Below, piece by piece: positions 12,501-22,700 of a stretch of 64,000 nt of DNA (position 1 is its first letter; every line of letters begins with the position of its first letter). The notes below the pieces were generated by a model. That model had not been told where the DNA came from. It saw nothing but the letters and a program-made list of their open reading frames with translations, and made no database searches. Both the position numbers and the translations under genes were made by a program. Source of the stretch: Pelecanus crispus (Eukaryota > Chordata > Aves > Pelecaniformes > Pelecanidae); assembly GCF_030463565.1 (NCBI RefSeq), contig NC_134654.1, positions 17,190,202 through 17,254,201 on the forward strand, written 5' to 3'.

Positions 12501-15500
12501 TCCTGGTTTCAGCTGGGATAGAGTTAATTTTCTTCCTAGTAGCTGGCATAGTGCTGCGTTTTGGATTTAGTAGGAGAACAGTGTTGATAACACACGGATG
12601 GCTTAGTTGTTGCTAAGTACTGCTTATGCTAGTCAAGGACTTTTCAGCTTCCCATGCTCTACCAGGTACACAAGAAACTGGGAGGGGGCACAGCCAGAAT
12701 AGTTGATCCAAACTGACCAAAGGGCTATTCCATACCATATGACGTCATGCTCAGTATATAAACTGTGGGGAGTTGGCTGGGGAGCAGCGATCGCTGCTCA
12801 GGAGCTGTCTGGGTGTCGGTCAGCAGGTGGTGAGCAATTGCACTGTGCATCACTTGCTTTGTATATTATTATTACTGTTATTATATTGTTATTATTATCG
12901 TTACTATTTTATTTTATTTCAATTGTTAAACTGTTCTTATCTCAGCCCGGGAGTTTTCTCACTCTTACTCCTCGAGTTCTCTCCCCCATCCCCTGGGGCA
13001 GGGGGAGTGAGCGAGCGGCTGCGTGGTGCTTAGTTGCTGGCTGGGGTTAAACCACGAGCACATATGCAGCAGTCACAGTAGGAGAGAGCGAGCAAAAGTT
13101 TCTAACTGAGCTCATTAAGGAGCTCCTTTCTGTTGCAAAAATTCATGTGAAAATATAAAACCACTGGGAACCCTCTGGGAAAAGCCTGTTTTACACTTGG
13201 TGAGTGTGGGACCAGAGTGGACAGGGAGGAGCGATGCTCTTGCATCCCCATCCTGGCCCGTGGGAAGCCGGATGTATACTTAAGCTGACGCAGCCGTGGC
13301 TCCTCCCTGCAGCCTGGCTCTAACTGACAGCTCCAGCAACAGGAATGCCCCTGGGTAAACCTGGGAAAGATACTTCCATCCCAAAGATATTTCCAGCACA
13401 TTTCTTCAGGGCTGCTGTGCTGATGGATCTGAGTTAAATGGAACTGATGGCAGCAAAGCTTTAGAAATTATCAATAAAATGAATAATACTGAATTGCTGA
13501 GACCAGCTGATATTTGCCCAGAGCCCTGGAGGAACTCAAGTGTGAAATTGTTAAATTATTATCTGTGTTTGGTACTGACTGCTCAGAGCTGCTGCACTAC
13601 CAGAGGAATGAATAAAATTTGGGGGGGGGGGGGGGGGGGGGGGGAAGTTACACTGATTTCCAAGAGCTTCAGGGAGTTGAAGGGAATTACAGACCAGGAG
13701 GCCTGGCATCCCTCCTGGGCAAAGAAAGATAAGAGTAACAGAGTGATAATAGGTATAAAGGGGAGGAACTGACATGGCTTTTTCAGAGGAAAGCAGACCT
13801 CAAGCCCTCTGGAGGAATCCCTGCATCCATAGCCAAGGCTGTTGTGGGTGTTCCTGTCTATCTGTATTTGCAAAAACTGCTTGGTAAGATCCCTCTCCCC
13901 AAGGCACTGATGGAAGCTAAACTGCCATAGCATGAGAAAAACATCCTGCAAATAGCCTCAGAGCTGCTTAAAAGGCAGGAAACAATGATTAGGAATCACC
14001 GCTCGATGTTCACAGTGCTGCAATGTGCGCGCAGGGTCCATTCTGGGCTGACGCAGCTCAAGTGTATGATACCAGAGTGGTTGACGGAGGGAGGTGACAG
14101 ATTCTGTAGAGGGTGCTTGGCCCCTCCCGGGGCTGAGCAGCGGCTGGCTGGAGACATCAGAGCTGAGCAATGCTGAGCAAGGCAGCTCCATCCTTCCAGC
14201 TCGAAAGGAGAAATAGCAAAGATGCAGAGAAAATGGTCTGGGGAGGTTTCTGCACAAAGGATGACTAGCAGGGGCTCATCACCAGGGTGGGGAGGTGGAG
14301 GTGGGAGGGGCACATGGGCTCTTCCTCCCTGCACTGGAATGAGAGGGCGCTGGGTAAAATGAGGCAGGCTCATAAGAAAGAAAAGGTGCTATTTCTACAC
14401 ATGACATCTCATCAAACCACAAACCAGGTTGCATCAGGATGCTGAGGGTGCTAAATATTTACACGAGGCCAAAAAAGGACAAGATAAATCAATGAAACAA
14501 AAAATCCACCACAAGGTTTCCATCAGATGCTCTCAGGACAGGATACTGGGTTAGATGTTTCTGCCCTGACACCCTCTGGGGAGGAAATGAGTGACATGGA
14601 GGAGAAATTTCCACTCCACCTGTGACTACAGCTGTCTGGGGTGGGATGAGGGAGATTTGGGGGTGGTCGGAAGTGTTTTGCACTGTGTTAGTTGCAAGCT
14701 GCAAAGGCCGGGTGCCTTTGGCTGCTGTGGCATTGAGGAGCCTGCGGGGGTTCCCTGGTCTGCCCATGGCTCGCTGTCACTTTTGGGGCAAACCCTGGTC
14801 CCTGCAGCTGTCAGCTTGGGACAAGCCACAGCTCTGCCCTGGTGTCCCACAGAGTTTTCCACTCTTTGCCACAGTCCCTAGCTACGCTCAAGGCCCCTAA
14901 AAAGACCTTAGCCATCTCAAGCCCCGGATGCCCCAGAAGGGAGGCAGAGCCCTGCGGGTGGAATTGAGTCCCCATGCCTCTGCTCCCCAGGCTCTGCAGC
15001 AGGGCACACGCCACAGAGGGGCCGAGCCTGGTGCTCAGGGGATGTCTCTGAGTCAGTACTCACCCTTTCCAGCTCCTTTACCAGGATCCTGACCAGGACA
15101 GAGCTGTTACTGGGATTCTGGTCAATTTTTTTGTGCAGGGTCCATCGCAGCATCCCTGAGAAGTGAAAGCAGAGCAGGTTGCAAAGCAGAGCAGCAATGG
15201 GTCAGGAACAGTGTTTGACAGAGGAATCAGCAGACCTGGGCACTGTTGCTGCAACAATCACCCACCGGGATGCTACATTGACATCACTATCAGAGCTAAA
15301 CCAGGCTTCTCTGCCCTCTGCTTCAACCAGTGACCCTCTGCAAGGGGCAAGTATGCTGCTGCCCTGATTCTGGATGCAGCATTGATGTATCCTACCTTTA
15401 ACACTGGGAAAACTTTAGAAAAAGGTCCCAGACATCCTAGGACTTGGGGGGCTGGAAAAAAGCAAGGTGGGGCAATGGACGTGCAGTTTGTTTCCTGTTC

Positions 15501-18500
15501 CCTCTGTTGCTCTGTTTATGACTGCCTGTCCCCAGGAATTTGGGTTCCTGCTAGTCCCAGCACACAGCACCCATACACTGACTGTCAATAGCTCACACTC
15601 AGAGCAAGGACCACAAAGCAGTTCAGTCCTGCAGATGTCAAGGCTCATGCCAGACAAAATCAAATTTAATTAGCTATTTAATTAAATATTCCATGTACTT
15701 GAAGTAAAATCAATTTTTCAAAATCAATTAAGTTTTCTAAGGCTGTAGCAGTCCAGTTGCTGGGTTGACTAGAGTTTTCGGTTACGGTCTCCAAAACCAT
15801 AACACGGGGATTTCAACTGACTTTTTAGAGAGGAGCTGAGCAGTGCATGGCAAAGCGATACCCCCACAGGGAGAGACATGGAGATGCCAGCTCAGAGGTG
15901 TTAAGTGAGTTGGCTGGGGCTGTGTGGTGAGTCAGTGTCAGAGCTGGGAACAGCATCACAAACTTTGGCATTTGATGTCCCACCTCCACACCGGACCCCC
16001 TGAGTGAGTGAAGGGTGCAGAAGATTTAACAGCCATGTAGAAGAGGGATGAAAGCTGCTGAGGTTGGTGCACAGCAGACACCAGGAGCTTGCAAAAGATT
16101 TAGGACCTCAGAGAGCAGGTTAGAAAAGGCAGAGCAGCGCCAGGGAGGTGAGGCCACCCTTGTGCCATCTGAGAGAGGGAGCAGTGCGGAGTTTGGGGCA
16201 AGCAATGCCCCAGTGAGGCAGCACCGGGGATGGCAGGTGCTGGCCCCTGGGAGCTGTGCTGGGGGTCTGCCTTACCTCGGTCACACTGACAGGCGGGGTG
16301 GTGCCCGTCCAGCTCGCGCAGCAGCGTGCGGACACGGCGCAGGATGTCCGACTCCACCTCTGTGGGGACGAGGAGGATGTGAACAGCCAGGCCAGCACCC
16401 CTGGGAGACCAGCACCCCACAAGCCACCCCACAAATGCCACCTCACTGACTGGTGGCCCCGGGAGCCATGCTGGAGGGCAAAGCGTTCCTGCAGGGACAT
16501 GACAGTAGGGAAGCTCTGCAGAAGACTGCTTATGCAGGCTTTGGCAGAGCCCCTCTCTCCCCTTGTTCAATTAAAAAAAAAAAAATCACTCATTAAATAT
16601 AGAAGCTAATTAAATTAAACCACAGCTTGGCAGCATGAAAAAGCACAAACACCTCTGCATTTTGGCACTCCATGGATTCAGCCTCAACCTCATACCCATC
16701 ACAAGGACCACTCTTGCAACAAGGTCTGCTGCCCGCAAAGGCAGCTCACCCTTTGTGGGAAACCCAGGCAAAGCCACTAGGCTGGGCATGCCGCCTCCTG
16801 CCTTCCACCCACGATGCTTCGCAGCCTCTCCCTGATGTGTGACCACCCACCCACAGCCCCGAGCCCCTTCTGCTCCCCCAGGCAGGGATCCAAGGTCGGG
16901 TCTGCCTGGCAACCACCACACACACCTCTTACACATCAAAACCAAACTGCATCCTGTTCTTGGCCAAAAATAAGTCTGACAACCTCAGACCCAGTTTGGG
17001 GTACGGCTTGTACATGGGGCGAGGGTTTCTGGTCACGAGTGAGCTCTCATGACAGCTGGCTGGCCATGCTCACTGACACATCGCAGATGTAAAGTAAAAG
17101 TCAGCCCTGAAAGCATGTGGGGTGTCAGCCGGGAAAGCTGCAAGGTCCCTTTACTCCACCATGGCCTGTCTTTATGTCTCTTCTTAGATTGGGCTTCTCT
17201 TTCCCTACCAGCAAAACAATTCTTGTTCCTTTGTAATAAAAAAAAACATTATATAAATTTGGGTATTATTAGGTGATGTTCTCCTCCTGCAGGAAGTTGT
17301 AGGCTGGAAGAGCCGGAACATGGCCTGATCCAGGGGAGGATCTCAGATGTTTGTGGTAACCGTACCCCAGGGCCCTTTCCTGGGGCAGGTTCCTGCCTCC
17401 ATGTTCACCGTTGGGGTCCAGACCATTGCCAGCAGTGGCTGAGCAGGTCTTGCCTGTGTGGCAAGGATGCAAGCAAGGAGCAATTTATCCAGGTCCTAAG
17501 GGAGCTCCAGACACATACTGCCCTATCTGAGTTGTCTCATCCACATGGGATTGCATTTTGGGATTGGTGTCATTACCACCACATTTCCTGCCCAGTTTTG
17601 CTCCTCAATTTGCTCATTCCCTCCACACCCTCTTGTGCCACAGCTCCATCTTCCCTAACATCACAGAGGTGGCAGGAGGACAGTGGTGGGCACTCATCTT
17701 TACCTACAAGAAACAGAGCAGGCAGCCAGGGTGATGTTATTTAAGAGCTGTGCTCAAGGACCACAGCATCCAAACATCCTTCCTCGGCTCTGGAAGGAAA
17801 TAAAGCCAACTGGGCTGGGTCCAGTTCGTGGAGCAGGCGGCACTTTGGACTTTACAAGGAACAGTGACTGGAGGAGGTAGGCTGGGAGCTGGCTGCTTGA
17901 GAGCTACAGGAAGGGAAATAGGAAAATACAGGGGGGATTTCACAGCTCAGCTGGAGGGTCAGACAAACAGGGCCATCTCCAGTGAGTGCTCCTGTGGGCA
18001 GAGGACCATCAAGACATGATCATGCAGGACATGAAGCAGCTTTGATTTTCTGCTGCCTCGTCCCATGCAGACCCATGCACCATCTCAGGATGGGTTTGAA
18101 GCAAAAAACACAGGCGATTTTTTGCTCTTCTACTGTGTCTTCTAGATGGTGTGTGGGCCCAGGGTCATCATGCAGGGGAGTGGACATGGCACCCCAGAGT
18201 TGCCATTGTTCCCACTGGTGATGCACAGCAGAGAGCAGGAGCACTTTGGCCCTCACAGTATCCTTGCTGCCTCCTTGTCACCAGCTTACAGGGCAGGCAG
18301 TATGGACAGACACATTGACAAGCCACTCTTGCCCTCTCCAAGCCCAAGACTGCAGTGCCATGGGTCCAATGGGGCCTAGGGGCAGCAGAAACGAGCCCTG
18401 CATGAAAGACAACTGGGAAATGCAAAACTTAAAGTATTGGGGATGGCTTATTCCTGAGTACACCCCAATAGCCAACATAGTTCTCCTATTTACTGACCCC

Positions 18501-19598
18501 AGGGAAGTCCATCCCCTTAAGGATGCTTGTACAGAGGATTCATTCAATTCAGACTTCTGCAGAGAAGTACTTACTGCTGTGGCTTCAGCTGAAGCTATGT
18601 TAGAAAACAACCACATGCTCGGATTCATAATTATTCACATGTGCTGGCAAAGTTGTGTGTGCATACCCGGGAAGTCCCACCTCTGCCAGCACAGTTCATG
18701 CCATCATACCCACATGGGAGAAACTACAGTGCAAAAATGTCCTTTGAAATGGGATTTTTCTTATCTTGGAAGTGTCATTTGGGGAAACGTCAAAATTTTG
18801 CTGTAGAAATTCATATTTGCTCTCCTTTTTGTTTTCTCTCCAGTGATTTTGTAAAGCTCCTCAATTTCACTATTATGTTCATTGGTTTTGCACTAGGGAA
18901 TTATGTAGTAATGGACTATTTGAAATTTCCTATTCTTTTCATTTGTGTATGTTTTTAATTACCAGGGGAAGTTTTTCCTGAGCACAGATATAAATACTGT
19001 CCTCTTTTTCTAAATCAAAGCGACTACAGTCATGATAGGCTGAGGTTTCTTCATGGGGAGCAGAGCGTCAAAGTGTTCATTCTAACACAAACAAGAGGCA
19101 CTTTGATCTAAAAATTCTCAACCTACCAACCTACCAGTGACAAATAGTAGCAGCTTAGAAATGAAATAAAACATTTCAGTGTTGATAACCTGGCCTCGGG
19201 GTGCCAGGAGACCAACACCACCTTGTGAAACAGCATGAAAATAAAACACAGATGGGGAAAAAAATGGACACAAAAAATACAATAAAACATAAAACTGCTT
19301 TAAAATTCAAATGTGAATCATTGCCAGACCTGGTGCTTTCAAAGTGCCTCTCTACAGCAAATCTTATGGCTGCCCCTCGGTTGCTTCGTGCCTCATTTCC
19401 CATCTATCCAGCAGGGTTTGCCAACACCTTGCAAAGATCAAGGTCTGCCCAGTGGCAAGGAATCCTCCTTAGATATCCACATATTTTATCAGAGGGTAAT
19501 CGAGGCACAAGAAAGCAGATGACACGGGTTCATTCGCTTGGAACCCCTCCTGCCCTGGCACCCTGGGGGGCTCAGCATCACCCACCTGTGCTCTCCAT
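517..19598 (-). CDS. PIK3R6: PIK3R6, PI3-kinase gamma regulatory subunit 6 (p84/p87), 3'-partial
   Basis: Non-catalytic adaptor of class IB PI3-kinase. It binds p110-gamma (PIK3CG) and links it to G-beta-gamma and Ras at the plasma membrane, mainly in leukocytes and heart (family knowledge). Coding exons, 5' to 3': 19586-19598, 16276-16359, 15064-15155, 12021-12089, 11396-11528, 10001-10070, 9278-9461, 8363-8510, 7064-7150, 6155-6611, 5388-5487, 4473-4595, 3859-3969, 2176-2266, 1395-1465, 1071-1161, 517-587. They total 1995 nt, or 665 residues in one open frame. All junctions are GT-AG. The human protein is about 754 residues, so roughly two C-terminal exons are missing to the left. Residues ~5-215 should form the helical N-terminal part; FHLWTEDDQ (~285) and RILGRLAQAYHSLR (~432-445) lie in the central barrel region; the segment from DPWYESN (~500) onward is the C-terminal G-beta-gamma-binding region. 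Introns hold nothing recognised except the LTR, the pentanucleotide array and G24 noted separately. PIK3R5, its paralogue, lies upstream on the same strand. Confidence 0.96.
1071..1161 (-). CDS. PIK3R6: PIK3R6 coding exon 16
   Basis: 91 nt, phase 0 to 1. Contains VKELAMSLRSTGLVMKAIPA, equivalent to human REVTVSLRATGLILKAIPA. Confidence 0.93.
1395..1465 (-). CDS. PIK3R6: PIK3R6 coding exon 15
   Basis: 71 nt, phase 1 to 0. Contains DGPGIDLSVTYRK, equivalent to human EGPGAELSLCYQK. Confidence 0.92.
2176..2266 (-). CDS. PIK3R6: PIK3R6 coding exon 14
   Basis: 91 nt, phase 0 to 1. Contains IFFNDPAQEPAEDVFLAELR, equivalent to human IFFSDLSQDPTEDIFLIELK. Donor gtgcgt. Confidence 0.93.
3859..3969 (-). 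CDS. PIK3R6: PIK3R6 coding exon 13
   Basis: 111 nt, phase 0 to 0. Contains FITDVIAYYVRMGIQPVCFQ, matching human FILDVITYYIRMGTQPIYFQ. Confidence 0.95.
4473..4595 (-). CDS. PIK3R6: PIK3R6 coding exon 12
   Basis: 123 nt, phase 0 to 0. Contains GYLGRADPWYESNINTLCHM. The DPWY motif is shared with PIK3R5 (LDPWYERN) and opens the C-terminal region. Confidence 0.95.
5388..5487 (-). CDS. PIK3R6: PIK3R6 coding exon 11
   Basis: 100 nt, phase 2 to 0. Contains FLTPRLNLQFYYIPVV, the p84 version of the strand found as [13 protein letters not shown] in PIK3R5. The donor reads gtg|gtgag; using the first GT instead of the second would remove one valine codon. Confidence 0.94.
6155..6611 (-). CDS. PIK3R6: PIK3R6 coding exon 10 (large central exon)
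   Basis: 457 nt, phase 1 to 2, 152 codons. It holds KELVLFIRPLSQ, the conserved serine-rich linker segment VLSTDSGIERDLP, a basic patch RLQRKGGIKKK and the closing element IVLLGDDRILGRLAQAYHSL. It is 100 codons shorter than the PIK3R5 counterpart, which carries an extra acidic linker. Confidence 0.96.
7064..7150 (-). CDS. PIK3R6: PIK3R6 coding exon 9
   Basis: 87 nt, phase 1 to 1. Contains TPLPNPNISFHLWTEDDQL, equivalent to the PIK3R5 segment [20 protein letters not shown]. It is the first strand of the central domain. Confidence 0.95.
8363..8510 (-). CDS. PIK3R6: PIK3R6 coding exon 8
   Basis: 148 nt, phase 0 to 1. Contains VEHWFQQVVAAV and ARLEKIYHAVLSSLQA, matching human LEHYFHAVVAAL and ERLEEIYCSLL. 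It ends the helical part. Confidence 0.94.
9278..9461 (-). CDS. PIK3R6: PIK3R6 coding exon 7
   Basis: 184 nt, phase 2 to 0, 62 codons. Contains IFADPELLSEAICNAL and VIIHAMQAALGEGC. Its acceptor (catgcag) sits 29 bases from the pentanucleotide array at 9491-9625, which makes up most of the upstream pyrimidine-rich region. Confidence 0.95.
9491..9625. repeat. Compound pentanucleotide microsatellite (ATGGG)10 (ATGAG)17
   Basis: 27 perfect pentamers without interruption: ten ATGGG at 9491-9540, then seventeen ATGAG at 9541-9625. In PIK3R6 transcript sense this reads (CTCAT)17 (CCCAT)10 and lies 29 nt upstream of exon 7. The perfect units suggest recent expansion and likely length polymorphism. 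Confidence 0.98.
10001..10070 (-). CDS. PIK3R6: PIK3R6 coding exon 6
   Basis: 70 nt, phase 1 to 2. Contains MLYQRMVISEQSL and DPYPYQEK. PIK3R5 has an exon of identical length and phase (57378-57447). Confidence 0.95.
11396..11528 (-). CDS. PIK3R6: PIK3R6 coding exon 5
   Basis: 133 nt, phase 0 to 1. Contains CGRVYDFCKKLLTLPKPFCT and then LDYAIRLKMERTAPG, a close match to the human TLPTPYCTVALDCAIRLK segment of the helical domain. Confidence 0.96.
12021..12089 (-). CDS. PIK3R6: PIK3R6 coding exon 4
   Basis: 69 nt, phase 0 to 0, 23 codons, including RHYIIPLLHTLMYTLIK. Same length and phases as its PIK3R5 counterpart at 60860-60928. The intron upstream of it (12090-15063) carries the antisense LTR. 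Confidence 0.95.
12499..13060 (+). mobile_element. Solo LTR of an avian endogenous retrovirus
   Basis: About 560 bp, starting TGTCCTGG and ending near GGGGTTAAACCACGAGCA. I recognise these termini and the internal order (CRE, TATA box, TAT-rich stretch, C-rich tail) as a common avian LTR, ERVL-like by memory. There is no internal viral sequence on either side, so it is a solo LTR left by recombination. It lies in the intron between PIK3R6 exons 3 and 4, antisense to the gene. I could not define a clean target-site duplication; the 3' end may be at 13057 or 13060. Confidence 0.82.
12740..12761 (+). promoter_or_regulatory. LTR promoter: perfect CRE and TATA box
   Basis: TGACGTCA at 12740-12747 is a consensus palindromic CRE/ATF site. 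TATATAA at 12755-12761 is a TATA box, seven bases further on. Together they form the core of the LTR U3 promoter. Transcription would start near 12780-12790 and run antisense to PIK3R6. Confidence 0.6.
13621..13644. repeat. Homopolymer run of 24 G
   Basis: An uninterrupted G24 on the plus strand, which is the template strand of PIK3R6, so C24 in its pre-mRNA. In the intron between exons 3 and 4. The length is prone to sequencing error. Confidence 0.9.
15064..15155 (-). CDS. PIK3R6: PIK3R6 coding exon 3
   Basis: 92 nt, phase 1 to 0. Contains MLRWTLHKKI and SSVLVRILVKELER, which align with human MWRWSLHKKV and SPVLVRILLRELEK. It corresponds to the PIK3R5 exon with [15 protein letters not shown]. 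Confidence 0.95.
16276..16359 (-). CDS. PIK3R6: PIK3R6 coding exon 2
   Basis: 84 nt, entry phase 1, exit phase 1. Contains ESDILRRVRTLLREL, matching the first helix of p84. Acceptor ccccacag, donor gtaagg. Confidence 0.93.
19586..19598 (-). CDS. PIK3R6: PIK3R6 coding exon 1 (start codon, 13 coding nt)
   Basis: Encodes M-E-S-T plus one base, then a donor reading G|gtgggt. Joined to the next exon it gives MESTEVESD, close to the human start MESSDVELD. The ATG context is strong (G at -3, G at +4). Only 13 nt are coding, so gene finders may miss it. Confidence 0.88.
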
Positions 19599-19718
19599 GG
19601 CCAGGCTGAGGCTGCAGCACAGGGTGTGCACGGTGGCCGCAGGGCGTCTGCAATGATTGGATGAACGTGCAGCTGCTCCTCACTCCACACAGGCATGGCC
19701 TTGGGTCCTGTGTCTCGC
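19599..19718 (-). other. PIK3R6: Probable 5' UTR part of PIK3R6 exon 1
   Basis: Going upstream from the ATG, the first strong acceptor on the minus strand is a run of seven T followed by gcag at 19719-19731. This makes 19586-19718 a likely exon with 120 nt of 5' UTR, preceded by at least one non-coding exon that I could not locate. The leader contains an upstream ATG at 19696 (see findings). If transcription instead starts inside this stretch, the 5' boundary would differ. Confidence 0.5.
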
Positions 19719-22700
19719 CTGCAAAAAAATAGGGCACGCTCAGCTCAGGCTGGTGATGGAGATCAGGATCAGCCCGAACCCTGGCATGGAACCACAAAGC
19801 CACCAGGACAGCATGGACATGGGACCCCAGCATGGAGAGTGTCCAGCAGGGAGGCAGAGCCCTAAGGGTGAGCACAGCATGTCTCAGGGGGCTGTGTTTT
19901 GCTGGAGAAAGCTTCAGCCTGAAGCTGAACTCATCTGAACACTTGGCCCCCAAAGCCTCCCACAGCGAGGAGGCCCCCAGGGATAAGCATCAGCATCACT
20001 GAGCAGGGCAGGATCAGGAACCTTATCCTCCCCAGGATTTAGGAAGAAATGTTCAGGTTAAGTCAAACTGAGTCTGAAATGCAAAGTCCAACCAGAAAAA
20101 GAAGAAAAAAAAGACACCAAATTTCCATGAGGTTTCTATGCTTGTTATGCTGATCCACTGCCATCCTGATCCAACACCCCAGAGTAACAAACCCTGAGGA
20201 AAGCTCGGGAGCTGGTTACACTGCAGAGGGAAGCCAGCCTGGAGCCAGACAGCTTCCCTTGCCCTCAAGCATTGTTCTTTCCAAAGAAAGAGGAAAAAAA
20301 AATAATCCCAAGAGCCAAGGAGGAAGGAAGAGAGATTTGCCTGTGACAAAACCACAGGCAGGCTGGGGAGTCAGCACAGGGCAGGCACAGGGGAGAAGAG
20401 ACACCAGCATCTTCTGTGAAATACGACTACTGAGATGCTCAGCTGTAGCAATCTACCCCACAGCCGCGTCCCTCCTGGCCTGCAGCTCCTGTGCCTCATG
20501 GTCCTGCCCCCCCAGTGCCCACAGCAAGGCAGTGTCTCCCCCACTGCATTGCCCTCTCCCGTCTCCCCATCCATGGGCACAGCAGCAACCACAGGACTGT
20601 GCTGCCTGTATTTACAGCCTGAGTGAGCTGCAACACTGCTTTCAGCATTATCTAGATTGAGGCTTTTCCAGCCTGCAGGTTTTGCTCTCTCTTCTTGCCT
20701 TTATGGATGGAAAAAACCTCAGCCCATAGCTCTGAATTCTATGATTTCCCTGAAATACCCACATTTGTGGCTGATAACAGGGAGCCACCTCCAGGGGTTC
20801 CCAAACCATCACAGGCAGCAACAACAATGCAGTCCTGTCCGTCCTCCATGGCCCGCCAAGCACAGTCAGGCCATCAGCCCACGCTTGTGCTCATGTCTTT
20901 GCTCTATTTAGGATTCACCCTATTTAATTTGTGATTTGGGACCTAACTCTACCCAGGTAGGTCCTAAATCTATAAATATCCATCACCAAACCCAACAGCT
21001 CTGCGGCTGCAGGGGAAGATGGACAAACACGTGCAGGAACGCCCCTGCCACGCACCACTCGAGCCCCGAGAACATCCTGCTTTCAGCAGCTTTCAGAAGC
21101 TCATTAAAGGTTTCCTGCAGCACACAAAGTTTTCAAAACCCACCCCAGACCTGTGTGGCCTTTATTTCTGGCCCCGGGGCTGGATAACAAGGCCTGGCAC
21201 CCAGCCACCACAGCAGATTTCCACCACCCACTGGGCAGCAGTGCCATGGGGGCAGCTCCTGGCTGTGGCTGAAAGCAGAGGGGACAAGGGAGGCCAGGAG
21301 AGGGGTCCTTCTACAGGACAGGTGCTTGCTATAGCAAAACCTGTGTCTCTGCTTGCACAGCTGGCAGGCAGCTTGGTCCAGGGCTGGGAGCAGAGAGGAG
21401 ATGCCGACTCTCCTCCTGCTCAGCTGGATGCCTGATACTAACCTCAGAATCACATCTCTGCAGCATGTGGATACTGCTGCAGCAATGGATATGCCCTTTC
21501 CTCCAAGGTGACCACCCTGGGGTGCACCAGGGTGCATAGCAGGACAGAAGGTTTCCACTAAGGTCAGCAAACCATTTCCCCCTCCGCACCCCACACTGAT
21601 GGCAGCAGCTCTGCCTGCGGGTGAGTTGCAGTGCTGCCCACAGGTTGATCCTGCCTGTGGCACAGCCACCCACTTTCTCCCTTGTGCCCATGCTGCCACC
21701 CCTGGCCAGGAACTCTCCAGAGATGCTCAGCACCCTGGGTGCGGAGTGATGAGCAAGGGAAGGATGCTCTCACATCCCGGCCACAGCCAACTGCAGCGCT
21801 GACTGCCTGCACCAAGCATCAGCTGTATATCTGTGGACAAACCGGGCTTTGCTTCTGCAGGCAGAAATAAGATGTGCCTCCTGGTATGCCAGGGTCTGGG
21901 CCAGAGGATAACATCAATTAATCCTCCTAGTTTCAAAAATTACAGATCACCCACCCTCTTGAATCACTGGCTACAGAAGCCAAGTGAATGATTCTCCTAA
22001 TCCCTTGCACACTTAAGAGCATCATATGCCGTACAGCAGCATTACACAGCCTGTGAGCTGGTTGGCACCGCTGTTCTCAAAATGGTATTTCCTGCTGGGA
22101 AGAGCGCTGGGGTCCTGGATACCACGGGAGACCCACACCTCCTGCACCAAGTGGTGGAGCTGGGGCTGCACGCTGGGCTTGTCCAGCACGCCTGCCTCAG
22201 GGCTAGGAGAGGCTGCCTGCCGAAGCGAAACACAGTCCGCTGCTAATTGCATTGGTGGTTTTCCACATCTGCATCCTACCTGCCCACGTGTGGGAGGGGA
22301 GCTGGTGACCAAACATGGAACCTGCTCGCCAGTGCTCAGTTTCCAGATTTAGAAAAGGACTCAACAGGGCCAGAGCAACATGAGTTCCTCCTGCCTGAAA
22401 AACTTTGATTCTCAGTTCACCTGACTGCTTAAAAAGTGCTGGCTTTCCTCACTGTTGGCAAAGAGGAGCTGCAATTGAATCCACAGCCCACCTGCCTGCT
22501 TGGGTCTCCCAAGAAAATTCAACATAAAATGCCAAAAACTTGTCTCCAGCATATTCAAAGTTCAGTCTCATCATCTGCGGGAGGACAGGTAAATGTCGTA
22601 TGGGAAGAAGCATGAAAGGACATACATGGAAACAGACTGGTGAGGAAGACTGAGGTCAGTTTGGTTCCTGCCAGGCACCAGCTGCTGATTCTCACTTGGC

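Noticed and set aside
16750..16789. Possible alternative first exon of PIK3R6 (ATG at 16789, donor after 16750)
   Set aside because: It would splice in frame to exon 2 and supply a different start, but its peptide (MPSLVALPGFPTK) does not resemble p84, while the exon at 19586-19598 restores the expected MEST-EVESD start.
18278..18628. Minus-strand frame with a good donor at 18569, considered as PIK3R6 exon 1
   Set aside because: The exit phase and peptide do not fit the exon 2 reading frame as well as the MEST exon does.
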